From the NCBI GenBank assembly GCA_031402435.1, contig JANNSJ010000018.1, forward strand, positions 84,473-148,472: 64,000 nucleotides of DNA, read 5' to 3'. Below are positions 1-7,683 of the stretch, in pieces; within the stretch, counting starts at the first letter, position 1, and each line of letters starts with the position of its first letter. The translations under genes and the position numbers were made by a program. The stretch comes from UBA11986 sp031402435 (lineage in GTDB: Bacteria > Bacteroidota > Ignavibacteria > UBA10030 > UBA6906). Under the pieces are notes generated by a model. It worked only from the letters and a program-made list of their open reading frames with translations, did not search any database and was not told where the DNA came from.

Positions 1-2
1 TG

Positions 3-218
3 TTCCAAACGCTGAAGTTTATTCCATCGAAACTCCTGTTCATTGACGGTGAAGTATTTGGGATTCTCCTCTTTGGACTTGCTGGCGTGCTATGGATGAT
101 GGTACCGTTCTGGGACAGGAAGAGCTCTCGCGGCGAAAAGAACCGTCTGGTCAATTATGTGGGCTTGTTTGTGGTCATATACATTGTTATCTTGACTGCG
201 TTGGGGTGGCTCCTATGA
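3..218 (+). CDS. Cytochrome b/b6-type subunit, C-terminal end (partial)
   Basis: The reading frame is open from the window edge and encodes the last 71 residues of a membrane protein. It shows two hydrophobic helices (about residues 18-34 and 50-70) separated by a basic loop, and the segment GEVFGILLFGLAGVLWMMVP resembles the C-terminal domain of cytochrome b of bc-type complexes. The stop codon overlaps the start of the 11-heme cytochrome gene (ATGA), so the two are translationally coupled. Together they suggest a quinol-oxidising cytochrome bc complex whose electron acceptor is a multiheme cytochrome c. The heme-ligating part lies outside the window, so the assignment rests on the C-terminus only. 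Confidence 0.6.
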   Translation, partial: FQTLKFIPSKLLFIDGEVFGILLFGLAGVLWMMVPFWDRKSSRGEKNRLVNYVGLFVVIYIVILTALGWLL

Positions 219-1702
219 ACCGACACTTCTTGCCATCCGTTATTGTCCTTCTCGTTTTCTGTTCGTTGATATACGGAACTCCTGCCCTCGCTGCTGACCA
301 GTGCCTTCTTTGCCATGAGGCTCTTGCGGACAAACCATCAGCGCTCTTCAAGCATGATATTCACCGTCAAAAAGGGGTGAGTTGTGCAGATTGCCACGGA
401 GGCGATCGAAGTGCTGACGATATGGAACGAGCGATGGACAAATCCAAGGGGTTCATTGGAGTACCAAAGGGTGACGGGATTTCCGAAGCGTGTGCACGAT
501 GCCATGCCAGCGCGGACAAGATGACACAATTCAAGTCCACGCTCCCCACGAATCAGTTTGAAGTTCTCAAAGTGAGCGTTCACGGCAGACTTTCCACGAC
601 GGGCAAAGAGCGCATCGTCCAATGCACGACCTGTCACAATGCACATGGAGTTGTTTCTGTGAAGAATCCCACGTCGCCGGTGTATCCGCTGAACGTGGTG
701 AAGGCGTGCGTGAAATGTCATGCCGATGCAGCGTTCATGCAAACGTACAACCCGTCTCTTCCGGTCGATCAGCTCGACAAATACAGGACGAGCGTACACG
801 GCATACGAAATGTGAAGGGAGATCCCAAGGTTGCAGAGTGTGCAAGTTGTCATGGCTCCCATGAAATTCTTCCGGCCGCTGACGTTCGATCAAAAGTCTA
901 TGCAACGAACATTCCGGGCACGTGTGCTACTTGCCACGGCGACGCAGCGTATATGAAAGCGTATGGCATCCCGACCGATCAGTACGAGAAGTTCTCGAAG
1001 AGTGTCCATGGTGTAGCGTTGCTTCAAAAGCACGACCTTGGTGCCCCTGCGTGCAACAAATGTCACGGTAACCATGGTGCAACGCCACCTGGAGTTGAGT
1101 CTATATCGAAAGTATGCGGAACGTGCCATGCGCTCAACGCCGATCTCTTCTCATCAAGTCCGCACAAGCGGGCATTCGACGAGAGGAATCTGCCTGAGTG
1201 CGAAACGTGTCACGGTAACCATGAGATTGTTGCGGCAACAAACAAACTCCTCGGGACTACACCTGAAGCCGTATGCAGGAGATGTCACAGTGAGCAGGAG
1301 TGGCCAAAGGGATATTCTGCTGCAGGTTTGATGCGCAGGCTGAGCGACAGTCTGGAGTTTCTGGAGTCCCAAGCGGGAGTGTTGGTGGAAGAGGCAGAGC
1401 AGAAGGGGATGGAGGTAGGCGAGGCAAAATTCAAACTACGGGATGTTCGCCAGGCACGACTCGAAACACGGACACAAGTACATTCTTTCAACGAAGAGCG
1501 GTTCCGTGAAGTTGCTGGTAAGGGCTTTGCGACTGCTGTGGTGGTAAGCGAAGAGGCTCAGAGTGCTATCGATGAGTACTACTTCCGGCGCCTCGGGCTT
1601 GGGATTTCAACACTCATCATTACTATTGTGGCAATCTCATTGTATTTGTTCATCCGTCGGTTGGAACGGGCTGCTGTTGACAGACAAACAACTCCCAAAT
1701 AA
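215..1702 (+). CDS. Undecaheme cytochrome c, membrane anchored
   Basis: A 495-residue protein with a signal peptide (cleavage near ALA-ADQ, residue 26) and eleven CxxCH heme-attachment motifs spread over about residues 30-350. The C-terminal part has no heme motifs: an acidic helical segment is followed by one membrane helix (about 460-480) and a basic tail. Start 215 is chosen because its ATG overlaps the upstream stop (ATGA) and directly precedes the signal peptide; an upstream in-frame ATG would add 41 residues out of context. Repeated SVHG...CxxCHG.H units suggest internal duplication. It probably accepts electrons from the adjacent cytochrome b on the periplasmic face. Confidence 0.85.
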   Translation: MNRHFLPSVIVLLVFCSLIYGTPALAADQCLLCHEALADKPSALFKHDIHRQKGVSCADCHGGDRSADDMERAMDKSKGFIGVPKGDGISEACARCHASADKMTQFKSTLPTNQFEVLKVSVHGRLSTTGKERIVQCTTCHNAHGVVSVKNPTSPVYPLNVVKACVKCHADAAFMQTYNPSLPVDQLDKYRTSVHGIRNVKGDPKVAECASCHGSHEILPAADVRSKVYATNIPGTCATCHGDAAYMKAYGIPTDQYEKFSKSVHGVALLQKHDLGAPACNKCHGNHGATPPGVESISKVCGTCHALNADLFSSSPHKRAFDERNLPECETCHGNHEIVAATNKLLGTTPEAVCRRCHSEQEWPKGYSAAGLMRRLSDSLEFLESQAGVLVEEAEQKGMEVGEAKFKLRDVRQARLETRTQVHSFNEERFREVAGKGFATAVVVSEEAQSAIDEYYFRRLGLGISTLIITIVAISLYLFIRRLERAAVDRQTTPK

Positions 1703-1718
1703 CTCAAGGAGAAATACT

Positions 1719-2264
1719 ATGCGCGTATTGAGCATTCTCGTGGTGTGCATGTTCATCGTTGCTGCCACCGGTCAGGCAGATAACAAGTATGTTGGTATGG
1801 CAAAGTGCAAAGCGTGCCATTCGGTCGAAAAAATGGGCGGGTTGGCCTACAAGGTGTGGGAGAAGACTCCTCATGCAAATGCTTACAAGGCGCTTCTGAG
1901 TGATGCCGCAAAGAAAGTCGCAAAGGACAAAGGACTCAAGACTGCGGCCCATGAGAGTCCCGAGTGCCTGAAGTGCCATGTTACAGGCGGAGGAACGGCC
2001 AAGAATGTCGATGCAGGCTTCAAGAAGGAAGATGGTGTTACATGTGAAGCATGCCATGGCGCCGCCTCTGGCTATCTTGCTCTCCACAACAAAAAGGATG
2101 ATGCTAGCAAGGCAAAAGCAAAAGAAGCGGGACTTATGCTTGGCGACAAAACAGGCAAAGCCTGTGAGACATGCCATAATTCCGAAAGTCCAACCCATAC
2201 GGGAGACTTCAAGATGAAAGATATGTGGGCGAAAATTGAGCATAAGCTGCCGGCAAAGAAGTGA
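1719..2264 (+). CDS. Tetraheme cytochrome c (cytochrome c554-like)
   Basis: A 181-residue secreted protein with a short signal peptide (cleavage near residue 20) and four CxxCH motifs (CKACH, CLKCH, CEACH, CETCH). The arrangement, including HANAYKALL and ECLKCHVTG, resembles the cytochrome c554-like family. The start follows AAGGA by about eight bases and lies 16 bp after the 11-heme gene, so it belongs to the same operon. It probably shuttles electrons in the periplasm between the bc-type complex and downstream carriers. Heme count and secretion are read directly; the partner is inferred. Confidence 0.8.
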   Translation: MRVLSILVVCMFIVAATGQADNKYVGMAKCKACHSVEKMGGLAYKVWEKTPHANAYKALLSDAAKKVAKDKGLKTAAHESPECLKCHVTGGGTAKNVDAGFKKEDGVTCEACHGAASGYLALHNKKDDASKAKAKEAGLMLGDKTGKACETCHNSESPTHTGDFKMKDMWAKIEHKLPAKK

Positions 2265-2495
2265 TGCGCTTCGTCATGCGGGTCGTTGATTCCAGCATGC
2301 TGGCACTCAGAAGATAGACAATTGATGCTCGCGCCTCCGAGCGGTCCGCGGGCCTTGTAATCCGGACATTCTCATCCGGGATAATCCCATTGCAGATTTG
2401 ATAATGCAGGCACATGGGTTTCTTCGGGATGAAGAAGCAAACAACGAAAAGTAAGCGGTTTTGAAATTTTTTCAGCGGGTGTTCGTTTCACTTGA

Positions 2496-2510
2496 TGGCA
2501 TACGACTTGC
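2496..2510 (+). promoter_or_regulatory. Sigma-54 promoter (-24/-12)
   Basis: The sequence TGGCAT-ACGAC-TTGC has GG and GC exactly ten bases apart, the invariant spacing of sigma-54 promoters. It lies about 100 bp upstream of the outer-membrane barrel gene, in a 344-bp gap (2265-2608) that holds no other recognisable gene. A hairpin-like stretch near 2360-2385 and a T-rich run at 2467-2472 are the only other features there. Transcription of the porin-cytochrome genes would then need an enhancer-binding ATPase. Confidence 0.55.
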
Positions 2511-2608
2511 CTTGTCATCGAGTGAATCACTGGAACCACTTCCGTGGTGCAATGCAACGAGTGTGCAAATCACGAGCGGTCATTGATACATAGCAGCAAA
2601 TCAAACCC

Positions 2609-3925
2609 ATGAAAGCTGACACGTTACTCTCAAAGAACCTTGCGCAAATGATCTTTCTTTGCGTGGCATTCACATTATGTTCTTCCTCGATGACCGGACA
2701 GATCGTTAACGGCAGGTTGATTACTTCGGTCTACACATGGAAGCAGTATGACACTGTGAATGTATCAAAGTCGTTTGCCCGCGGATTTCAGTCTGTGCTG
2801 CTGGACGTTGCTCAAGGCGACTTCAGTCTGCACGGCCATTTCCAGGGAGCGGTGATGCTGCAGAAAAAACTCGATGAACTCCCTGACTACCGTCTCTACT
2901 ACGGGTACGCGCAGTGGAAGAACATCGCCACGATTGCTGATCTCTCCTTCGGCAGGGTACCGTTTTTTGCCGGTGTGGGATCGGGAACGATTGACGGTGC
3001 ACTGGTGAGGTTCCACAATGCGGATAATGCGTTTCGGCTGACATTCTATGGTGGGGCAAATACGCCGGTGGATATGACGATAAAAAAATGGGGGCCACTG
3101 AAGAGTGACTTCACTTTGGGTGGACAATTCCTTGCAACTCTCTTCAATGATTTGCGATTGGGCCTCAGCTACATGAACCGCCAGCGCCAGCGACCGGGAT
3201 ACTGGACTCTCCGTTCCGACACACTCTTTAATCCGGTTTCGCTGTATGTCGATCCCGATCAGACAAAGGAACAGTACGCCAGTATTGATGCAGCGTATTC
3301 TTTTTCACATGGAAGCCTCCATGGACGCTATGACCATAACATCGACTACAGGAAGACACAGCGCGCACAGTTTGGCCTCAAGTATTATCCCACGGATGAA
3401 TGGGCAGTAAGTGCTGAATACATCCATCGTGTTCCCCGGTTGCCGTTCAATTCCTTCTTCGCGGTATTCAATCTCCCCACGTCCGATGAAATGGAGGGAG
3501 GAATTGACTACACGATCAAATCGACAATGCGACTATTCGTCCGTGGAGCGTTCGTTCAATATATCGACGACAGGAGTTTCCGATACACGATCGGTGTCGC
3601 GAATGACTATGCCTCGGCATCCTACAGGGGAAGCACGGGATATGCGGGGGAACTCAATGCTGTGACATTGCAGGGAGCGTACCCGCTCTTCGAACGCATT
3701 CTCATACCGACTGTCGGGCTGTCGTTCACATCCTACAAGCTGAATGTACTCGATAACACCGAGAAGACCATTGCTGCAACGTTGGGACTCATTGCCCGTC
3801 CTTTGCAGATGCTCTCCATCGATGTTCAGGGCCAATGGCTGAACAACAAAGTGTATAAGAACGATGTGCGCCTGTACGCAGGGCTGAATATCTGGTTCAC
3901 CGAACAGTTGCATTTCTTTGAGTGA
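2609..3925 (+). CDS. Outer-membrane beta-barrel protein, putative porin of a cytochrome conduit
   Basis: A 438-residue protein with a signal peptide (cleavage near residue 30, TGQ) followed by alternating polar/aromatic strands typical of an outer-membrane barrel, ending in aromatic residues (LHFFE). No family was recognised with confidence. It lies directly upstream of, and nearly overlapping, the 12-heme periplasmic cytochrome, and is followed by two multiheme lipoproteins. That order matches porin-cytochrome complexes (MtrB with MtrA and MtrC, or OmbB/OmaB/OmcB), in which the barrel sheathes a heme wire across the outer membrane. It is shorter than MtrB. An alternative start at residue 14 would still leave a signal peptide. 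Confidence 0.65.
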   Translation: MKADTLLSKNLAQMIFLCVAFTLCSSSMTGQIVNGRLITSVYTWKQYDTVNVSKSFARGFQSVLLDVAQGDFSLHGHFQGAVMLQKKLDELPDYRLYYGYAQWKNIATIADLSFGRVPFFAGVGSGTIDGALVRFHNADNAFRLTFYGGANTPVDMTIKKWGPLKSDFTLGGQFLATLFNDLRLGLSYMNRQRQRPGYWTLRSDTLFNPVSLYVDPDQTKEQYASIDAAYSFSHGSLHGRYDHNIDYRKTQRAQFGLKYYPTDEWAVSAEYIHRVPRLPFNSFFAVFNLPTSDEMEGGIDYTIKSTMRLFVRGAFVQYIDDRSFRYTIGVANDYASASYRGSTGYAGELNAVTLQGAYPLFERILIPTVGLSFTSYKLNVLDNTEKTIAATLGLIARPLQMLSIDVQGQWLNNKVYKNDVRLYAGLNIWFTEQLHFFE

Positions 3926-3935
3926 GGGTCTCACC

Positions 3936-5000
3936 ATGATCCATCGATACATATTCCTCGCAATCTCTCTGGTGTTGGGTGTCGTGGTGGCGACGTTTAC
4001 CAACCTGCAGGCTCTGATGGCAGGCAATGGAGTTTTGCAAACAGCGGATGACCCTCCCTCACAGATCAAGTTCTCCCACAAGCTGCATATCAAGGATATC
4101 GGCGTTGAGTGTGCCACATGCCATCCGGTCGCTGCAACGAGTAGGGTTGTCGCGGATAATCTGGTCAGCGTTCATGAGCAATGCAACACATGCCATGAAG
4201 ATCAACTGACAAACGATTGCGGGTTCTGCCATTCCAACCCCGAGAACATTGTGCCCCGACCTGCCGAAGACCGTACAGTGATTTTTTCGCACGAGAAGCA
4301 CCTGGGGATGAAGGATGTCGAATGCGCGACATGCCACAAAGGGCTGGATGAGACGATGCTTTCGAGTGCAAGGAATTTTCCCGACATGGCAACGTGCAAC
4401 ACATGTCATAACGATCGCAACGCAACGAACACGTGTGAAGCATGCCATACGGATTTTGTGACACTCCTTCCAACGGACCACAGGCGTTCCGATTTCCTGC
4501 GTACCCATCGTGACGAAGCACGGCTTGGCTCATTGCAAACCTCCTGTCAGACCTGCCATACCGAAACATTTTGCCAGCAATGTCATCAGGGTGCAGGGTT
4601 GAAGGCGTTCCGCCAGAAGGACATGATGGTGGAGCCCCGCGCGAAAACGTCAACGAAGGATTCACAGAAACGCACGATCCTTCAGAATGTTCACGAGTTG
4701 AACTACCGCTTCACACACGGCATTGACGCGCGTGCGAAGCAATCAGATTGTTCTTCGTGTCATACGACCGAGACGTTTTGTTCCACCTGCCATGAAGCAG
4801 GTGGCAATATCACCCAGGGCGTATTCAAACCGAAGTCGCACACCACGCCCGGATTCACAACGCTTGGCCGTGGCACCGGCGGTGGTCTCCATGCCGAGGA
4901 AGCCCGTCGGGATATTGAGAGCTGCATGAGCTGTCACAATGTGGAAGGCCAGGATCCGAGTTGCATGACGTGCCATTCGGAATCGGGCCGCGTACGGTGA
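3936..5000 (+). CDS. Dodecaheme periplasmic cytochrome c
   Basis: A 354-residue protein with an N-terminal hydrophobic segment (residues 5-22, signal or anchor) and twelve CxxCH motifs. FSHxxH motifs (FSHKLH, FSHEKH) likely supply distal heme ligands, as in MtrA/OmaB-type and cytochrome c7-like proteins. ATG 3936 is preferred because it has a GAGGG ribosome site; a TTG six codons upstream would overlap the barrel gene. Lacking a lipobox, it should be the periplasmic module that docks into the neighbouring barrel. The family is broad, so conduit membership rests on gene order. Confidence 0.8.
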   Translation: MIHRYIFLAISLVLGVVVATFTNLQALMAGNGVLQTADDPPSQIKFSHKLHIKDIGVECATCHPVAATSRVVADNLVSVHEQCNTCHEDQLTNDCGFCHSNPENIVPRPAEDRTVIFSHEKHLGMKDVECATCHKGLDETMLSSARNFPDMATCNTCHNDRNATNTCEACHTDFVTLLPTDHRRSDFLRTHRDEARLGSLQTSCQTCHTETFCQQCHQGAGLKAFRQKDMMVEPRAKTSTKDSQKRTILQNVHELNYRFTHGIDARAKQSDCSSCHTTETFCSTCHEAGGNITQGVFKPKSHTTPGFTTLGRGTGGGLHAEEARRDIESCMSCHNVEGQDPSCMTCHSESGRVR

Positions 5001-5050
5001 ATATGAATTTCAACAGGCAAGGTAATAACCTATCCGGAGGAGCAACTGCT

Positions 5051-6244
5051 ATGAAGACTTCTGCAATTCTACTCGTCATTCTGTCTGCACTGGCTGGCAT
5101 GCTGGTGTTGTTATCCGGATGTGAAGGCCCGGCCGGTCTGAATGGTAAGGATGGCAAGGATGCTGAACTGCCACCGTTCAACCTTGAAGGTTTTGCACCA
5201 GGCATCAGGTGCGCATCCTGCCATACAGCAGATCAGGATACCACAAACTTCGTTGCCGGGCGCAAGTATGAGTGGGAACATTCGAAGCACGCCGTTGGCG
5301 GGCGGATAGATAGAAATTCCGTGGCGTGTGCAGGATGCCATACCACCGAAGGCTTCGTGAAGCGCTACCTCGCTGGATGGCAGGCGAATCAGTCTATTGC
5401 ATCAGATATTCTGCACCCAAGCCCTCCGGGTTGTTTCGCATGTCACTCTCCGCACGCGCGCGGCGATTTTTCCCGGCGTGATACTACTCCCGTTACCATT
5501 ACTTCATTCGTCACGGGGGTTCCCGATGCGGTCTTCGATTTCGGCAACGGCAACATCTGTGCACGATGCCACCAAACAAGGTTATCGTCAACTTTCTTGA
5601 CAGGCAGTACGCCGTCATGGAAGCCGGATCCAACGAAAACTGCAACGACGGATACGGCAAAAATCTACACGAGCCGTTGGTACCCTCATTATGGGGTTAA
5701 CGCCCAAATGCTCATGGGTACAGGTGGGTTCCAGTTTGTCGACTTCACGTACACCGGTAACTCAAACCATACAAACAACACGACTATTCGGCAGGAAGGA
5801 TGCGTGCAGTGCCATATGGCTGAGCCGGTGGGTAGTAGTGTTGGCGAAGGCGGTGGGCACACATTTTGGGTTGGGTATGAGCTTGAGGGTTCAACTACAA
5901 GAAGTTACGTCCTCACCGGGTGCAAAGCTTCCGGTTGCCATCTTTCGACGATCACTTCACCAAATATTCCCGGCACTTCAACAGGGGGCGTTGGGGCGCA
6001 GACACTAATCTTACGGAACCTCGACACCTTGAAGCAGTTGCTGGCAGCCCGTAACTGGGTCGATACCGCGGCGGGTCTCACAAGGGGCACCACCTCCAAT
6101 CCATTAAGGATTGTGCCGGCTTCACGTGCAGGGGCCATTTGGAATTACTTTTTCATTGAACACGAGGGAAGCCATGGCGTGCATAACACCAGGTACGCTC
6201 TTGAACTTCTTCGATCATCCATACAAGAATTGAGAAAACCCTAA
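5051..6244 (+). CDS. Hexaheme cytochrome c lipoprotein
   Basis: A 397-residue lipoprotein: the signal peptide ends in LLSGC, followed by a short collagen-like GPAGLNGKDGKDA linker. It has five CxxCH motifs plus one CxxxxCH (CKASGCH), giving up to six hemes. ATG 5051 is preceded by GGAGG at ten bases. It follows the 12-heme gene by 50 bp. A lipidated multiheme protein here is a good candidate for the cell-surface terminal module of an electron conduit. Whether the CxxxxCH site binds heme is inferred from similar motifs in Geobacter-type cytochromes. Confidence 0.78.
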   Translation: MKTSAILLVILSALAGMLVLLSGCEGPAGLNGKDGKDAELPPFNLEGFAPGIRCASCHTADQDTTNFVAGRKYEWEHSKHAVGGRIDRNSVACAGCHTTEGFVKRYLAGWQANQSIASDILHPSPPGCFACHSPHARGDFSRRDTTPVTITSFVTGVPDAVFDFGNGNICARCHQTRLSSTFLTGSTPSWKPDPTKTATTDTAKIYTSRWYPHYGVNAQMLMGTGGFQFVDFTYTGNSNHTNNTTIRQEGCVQCHMAEPVGSSVGEGGGHTFWVGYELEGSTTRSYVLTGCKASGCHLSTITSPNIPGTSTGGVGAQTLILRNLDTLKQLLAARNWVDTAAGLTRGTTSNPLRIVPASRAGAIWNYFFIEHEGSHGVHNTRYALELLRSSIQELRKP

Positions 6245-6259
6245 CGACAACGCTGGGGA

Positions 6260-7363
6260 ATGAGGCCATCAATGAAGAACAAGAACTCCATATTCACTGC
6301 CGCACTTGGTGCGTTGGTCATTGCGTTGGTCGGATGTTCAGACCTTAAGAACGACCTGCCATCTCCTGTCGCCCCCGGTGTCCAAGCGCATAGGGCTGAG
6401 TGGGTTGATACTTCGTCCGCCGGTTTTCATGGCAATGCGATCCGATCGGCAAATGGCGATGTGCAGGAATGTTTGAAATGTCACGGCCTGAACTATCAGG
6501 GAGGAACATCCAGGGTGTCATGCGTGTCGTGCCATCAAGCGGCGGGGGCCTCTCTTCATGGCAGAGGCTGGACGGATCCATCATCGACGAACTTCCATGG
6601 CAACACCATCCGTTCTGCGGGGTGGGATATGAAATCGTGCCAGTCTTGTCATGGTACTCTCTATGACGGCGGGAAGGTTGGTGTCTCATGTCGGGATTGC
6701 CATTCAGGTGGAGCCGGGCCGGAGAACTGTGCCACTTGCCACGGCGGCGCAACAAACCCAGCCCCTCCTCGTGACTTGTCGAAAAACACTGCAAAGGCAG
6801 CTCCTGGTGTTGGGGCGCATCAGGTGCACCTTTCAGGAAGTTCAATCGCTGGACCTATTGCGTGCGGAGAATGTCATGCCGTTCCAAGCTCAGCATACCA
6901 GTCGGGACACATTGACTCATCACCAGGCGCCGAATTACGGTTCAACAGCCTGGGGAACACGGTGACGAATATGCCGGGGACAATCGACTATGATCCGGAG
7001 CTGCCTTTGTTTTCTCCATCATCGTCATATATTCAGGGCACTCTCAAGTGTTCTAATTCTTACTGTCACGGCTCCTTTAAGAACGGCAACACAACCTTTG
7101 CCCCGACGTGGAATGACATAACGACCGCCTCGGGTGCTTGTGGTACGTGCCACGGAAATGTCTCTGCCCCGTTGGATACGCTGGGAACGCGTTATCTTCC
7201 AAAAACAACTGCCCAAGGGGGAACACATCCGTCTGTTGCCGGATTGGGAATACGATGCAACGTGTGCCATGCTGAAGTCGTGGATGCGAACTTCCGCATC
7301 ATCAACACTGCAAAGCACATCAATGGCAAGCTGAATGTCTTTGGAGAAGAGCGTACATGGTAG
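6260..7363 (+). CDS. Multiheme (about nine heme) cytochrome c lipoprotein, C4xCH/C2xCH type
   Basis: A 367-residue lipoprotein (LVIALVGC lipobox near residue 26) with eight CxxCH motifs and one CxxxxCH (CSNSYCHG). The N-terminal half contains two similar units (W.D.SS..FHGN.IRSA....C..CHG..Y.GG...VSC..CH), pointing to duplication. Mixed C4xCH and C2xCH motifs occur in Geobacter outer-membrane cytochromes. The start may be 6260 or the ATG four codons downstream; both keep the lipobox. It follows the six-heme lipoprotein by 15 bp and is the last cytochrome of the run, probably surface exposed. Confidence 0.75.
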   Translation: MRPSMKNKNSIFTAALGALVIALVGCSDLKNDLPSPVAPGVQAHRAEWVDTSSAGFHGNAIRSANGDVQECLKCHGLNYQGGTSRVSCVSCHQAAGASLHGRGWTDPSSTNFHGNTIRSAGWDMKSCQSCHGTLYDGGKVGVSCRDCHSGGAGPENCATCHGGATNPAPPRDLSKNTAKAAPGVGAHQVHLSGSSIAGPIACGECHAVPSSAYQSGHIDSSPGAELRFNSLGNTVTNMPGTIDYDPELPLFSPSSSYIQGTLKCSNSYCHGSFKNGNTTFAPTWNDITTASGACGTCHGNVSAPLDTLGTRYLPKTTAQGGTHPSVAGLGIRCNVCHAEVVDANFRIINTAKHINGKLNVFGEERTW

Positions 7364-7683
7364 TGCAAGGCTTTGTTGAACTGACGTATCTCGCCGTCGG
7401 TTCTCCCTCTTCTGTTTTTGCCGCAGGTGGCCGTTGCCAATCTCGCTCGCTGCCTATGTTGTAGTTGTCGGCGTGCGAAGTATGGTGTGACCCTGGCCTT
7501 TTAGCACTCTTCCCTCCCCATCCTTTCCCTCGTTGTGGCATCCTTCCTGACTCTGTGAGTTTTCAGATATGAGAATCGCAATATCCAATTGCATCAAAAG
7601 CACGCATCCAAGCCACATTTGTGGCATTTCTTTTTGGCACGCCTGTTGACCCTCTTGTGATAGCTCAATCATATGGAGGAATC
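7364..7683. other. Intergenic region without a recognisable gene
   Basis: About 320 bp between the last cytochrome and ccmF. No coding potential, strong hairpin or RNA was recognised. TTTGGCACG-CCTG-TTGAC at 7634-7650 has a good sigma-54 -24 half but GA instead of GC at -12, so it is at best a weak candidate. A TGGAGGA ribosome site at 7674-7680 serves ccmF. Confidence 0.4.

Noticed and set aside
338..862. Long minus-strand frames opposite the cytochrome genes
   Set aside because: They are antisense shadows of the Cys/His-rich genes, with no ribosome sites or family features.
7634..7650. Sigma-54-like TTTGGCACG-CCTG-TTGAC upstream of ccmF
   Set aside because: The -12 dinucleotide is GA, not GC; kept only as a remark.
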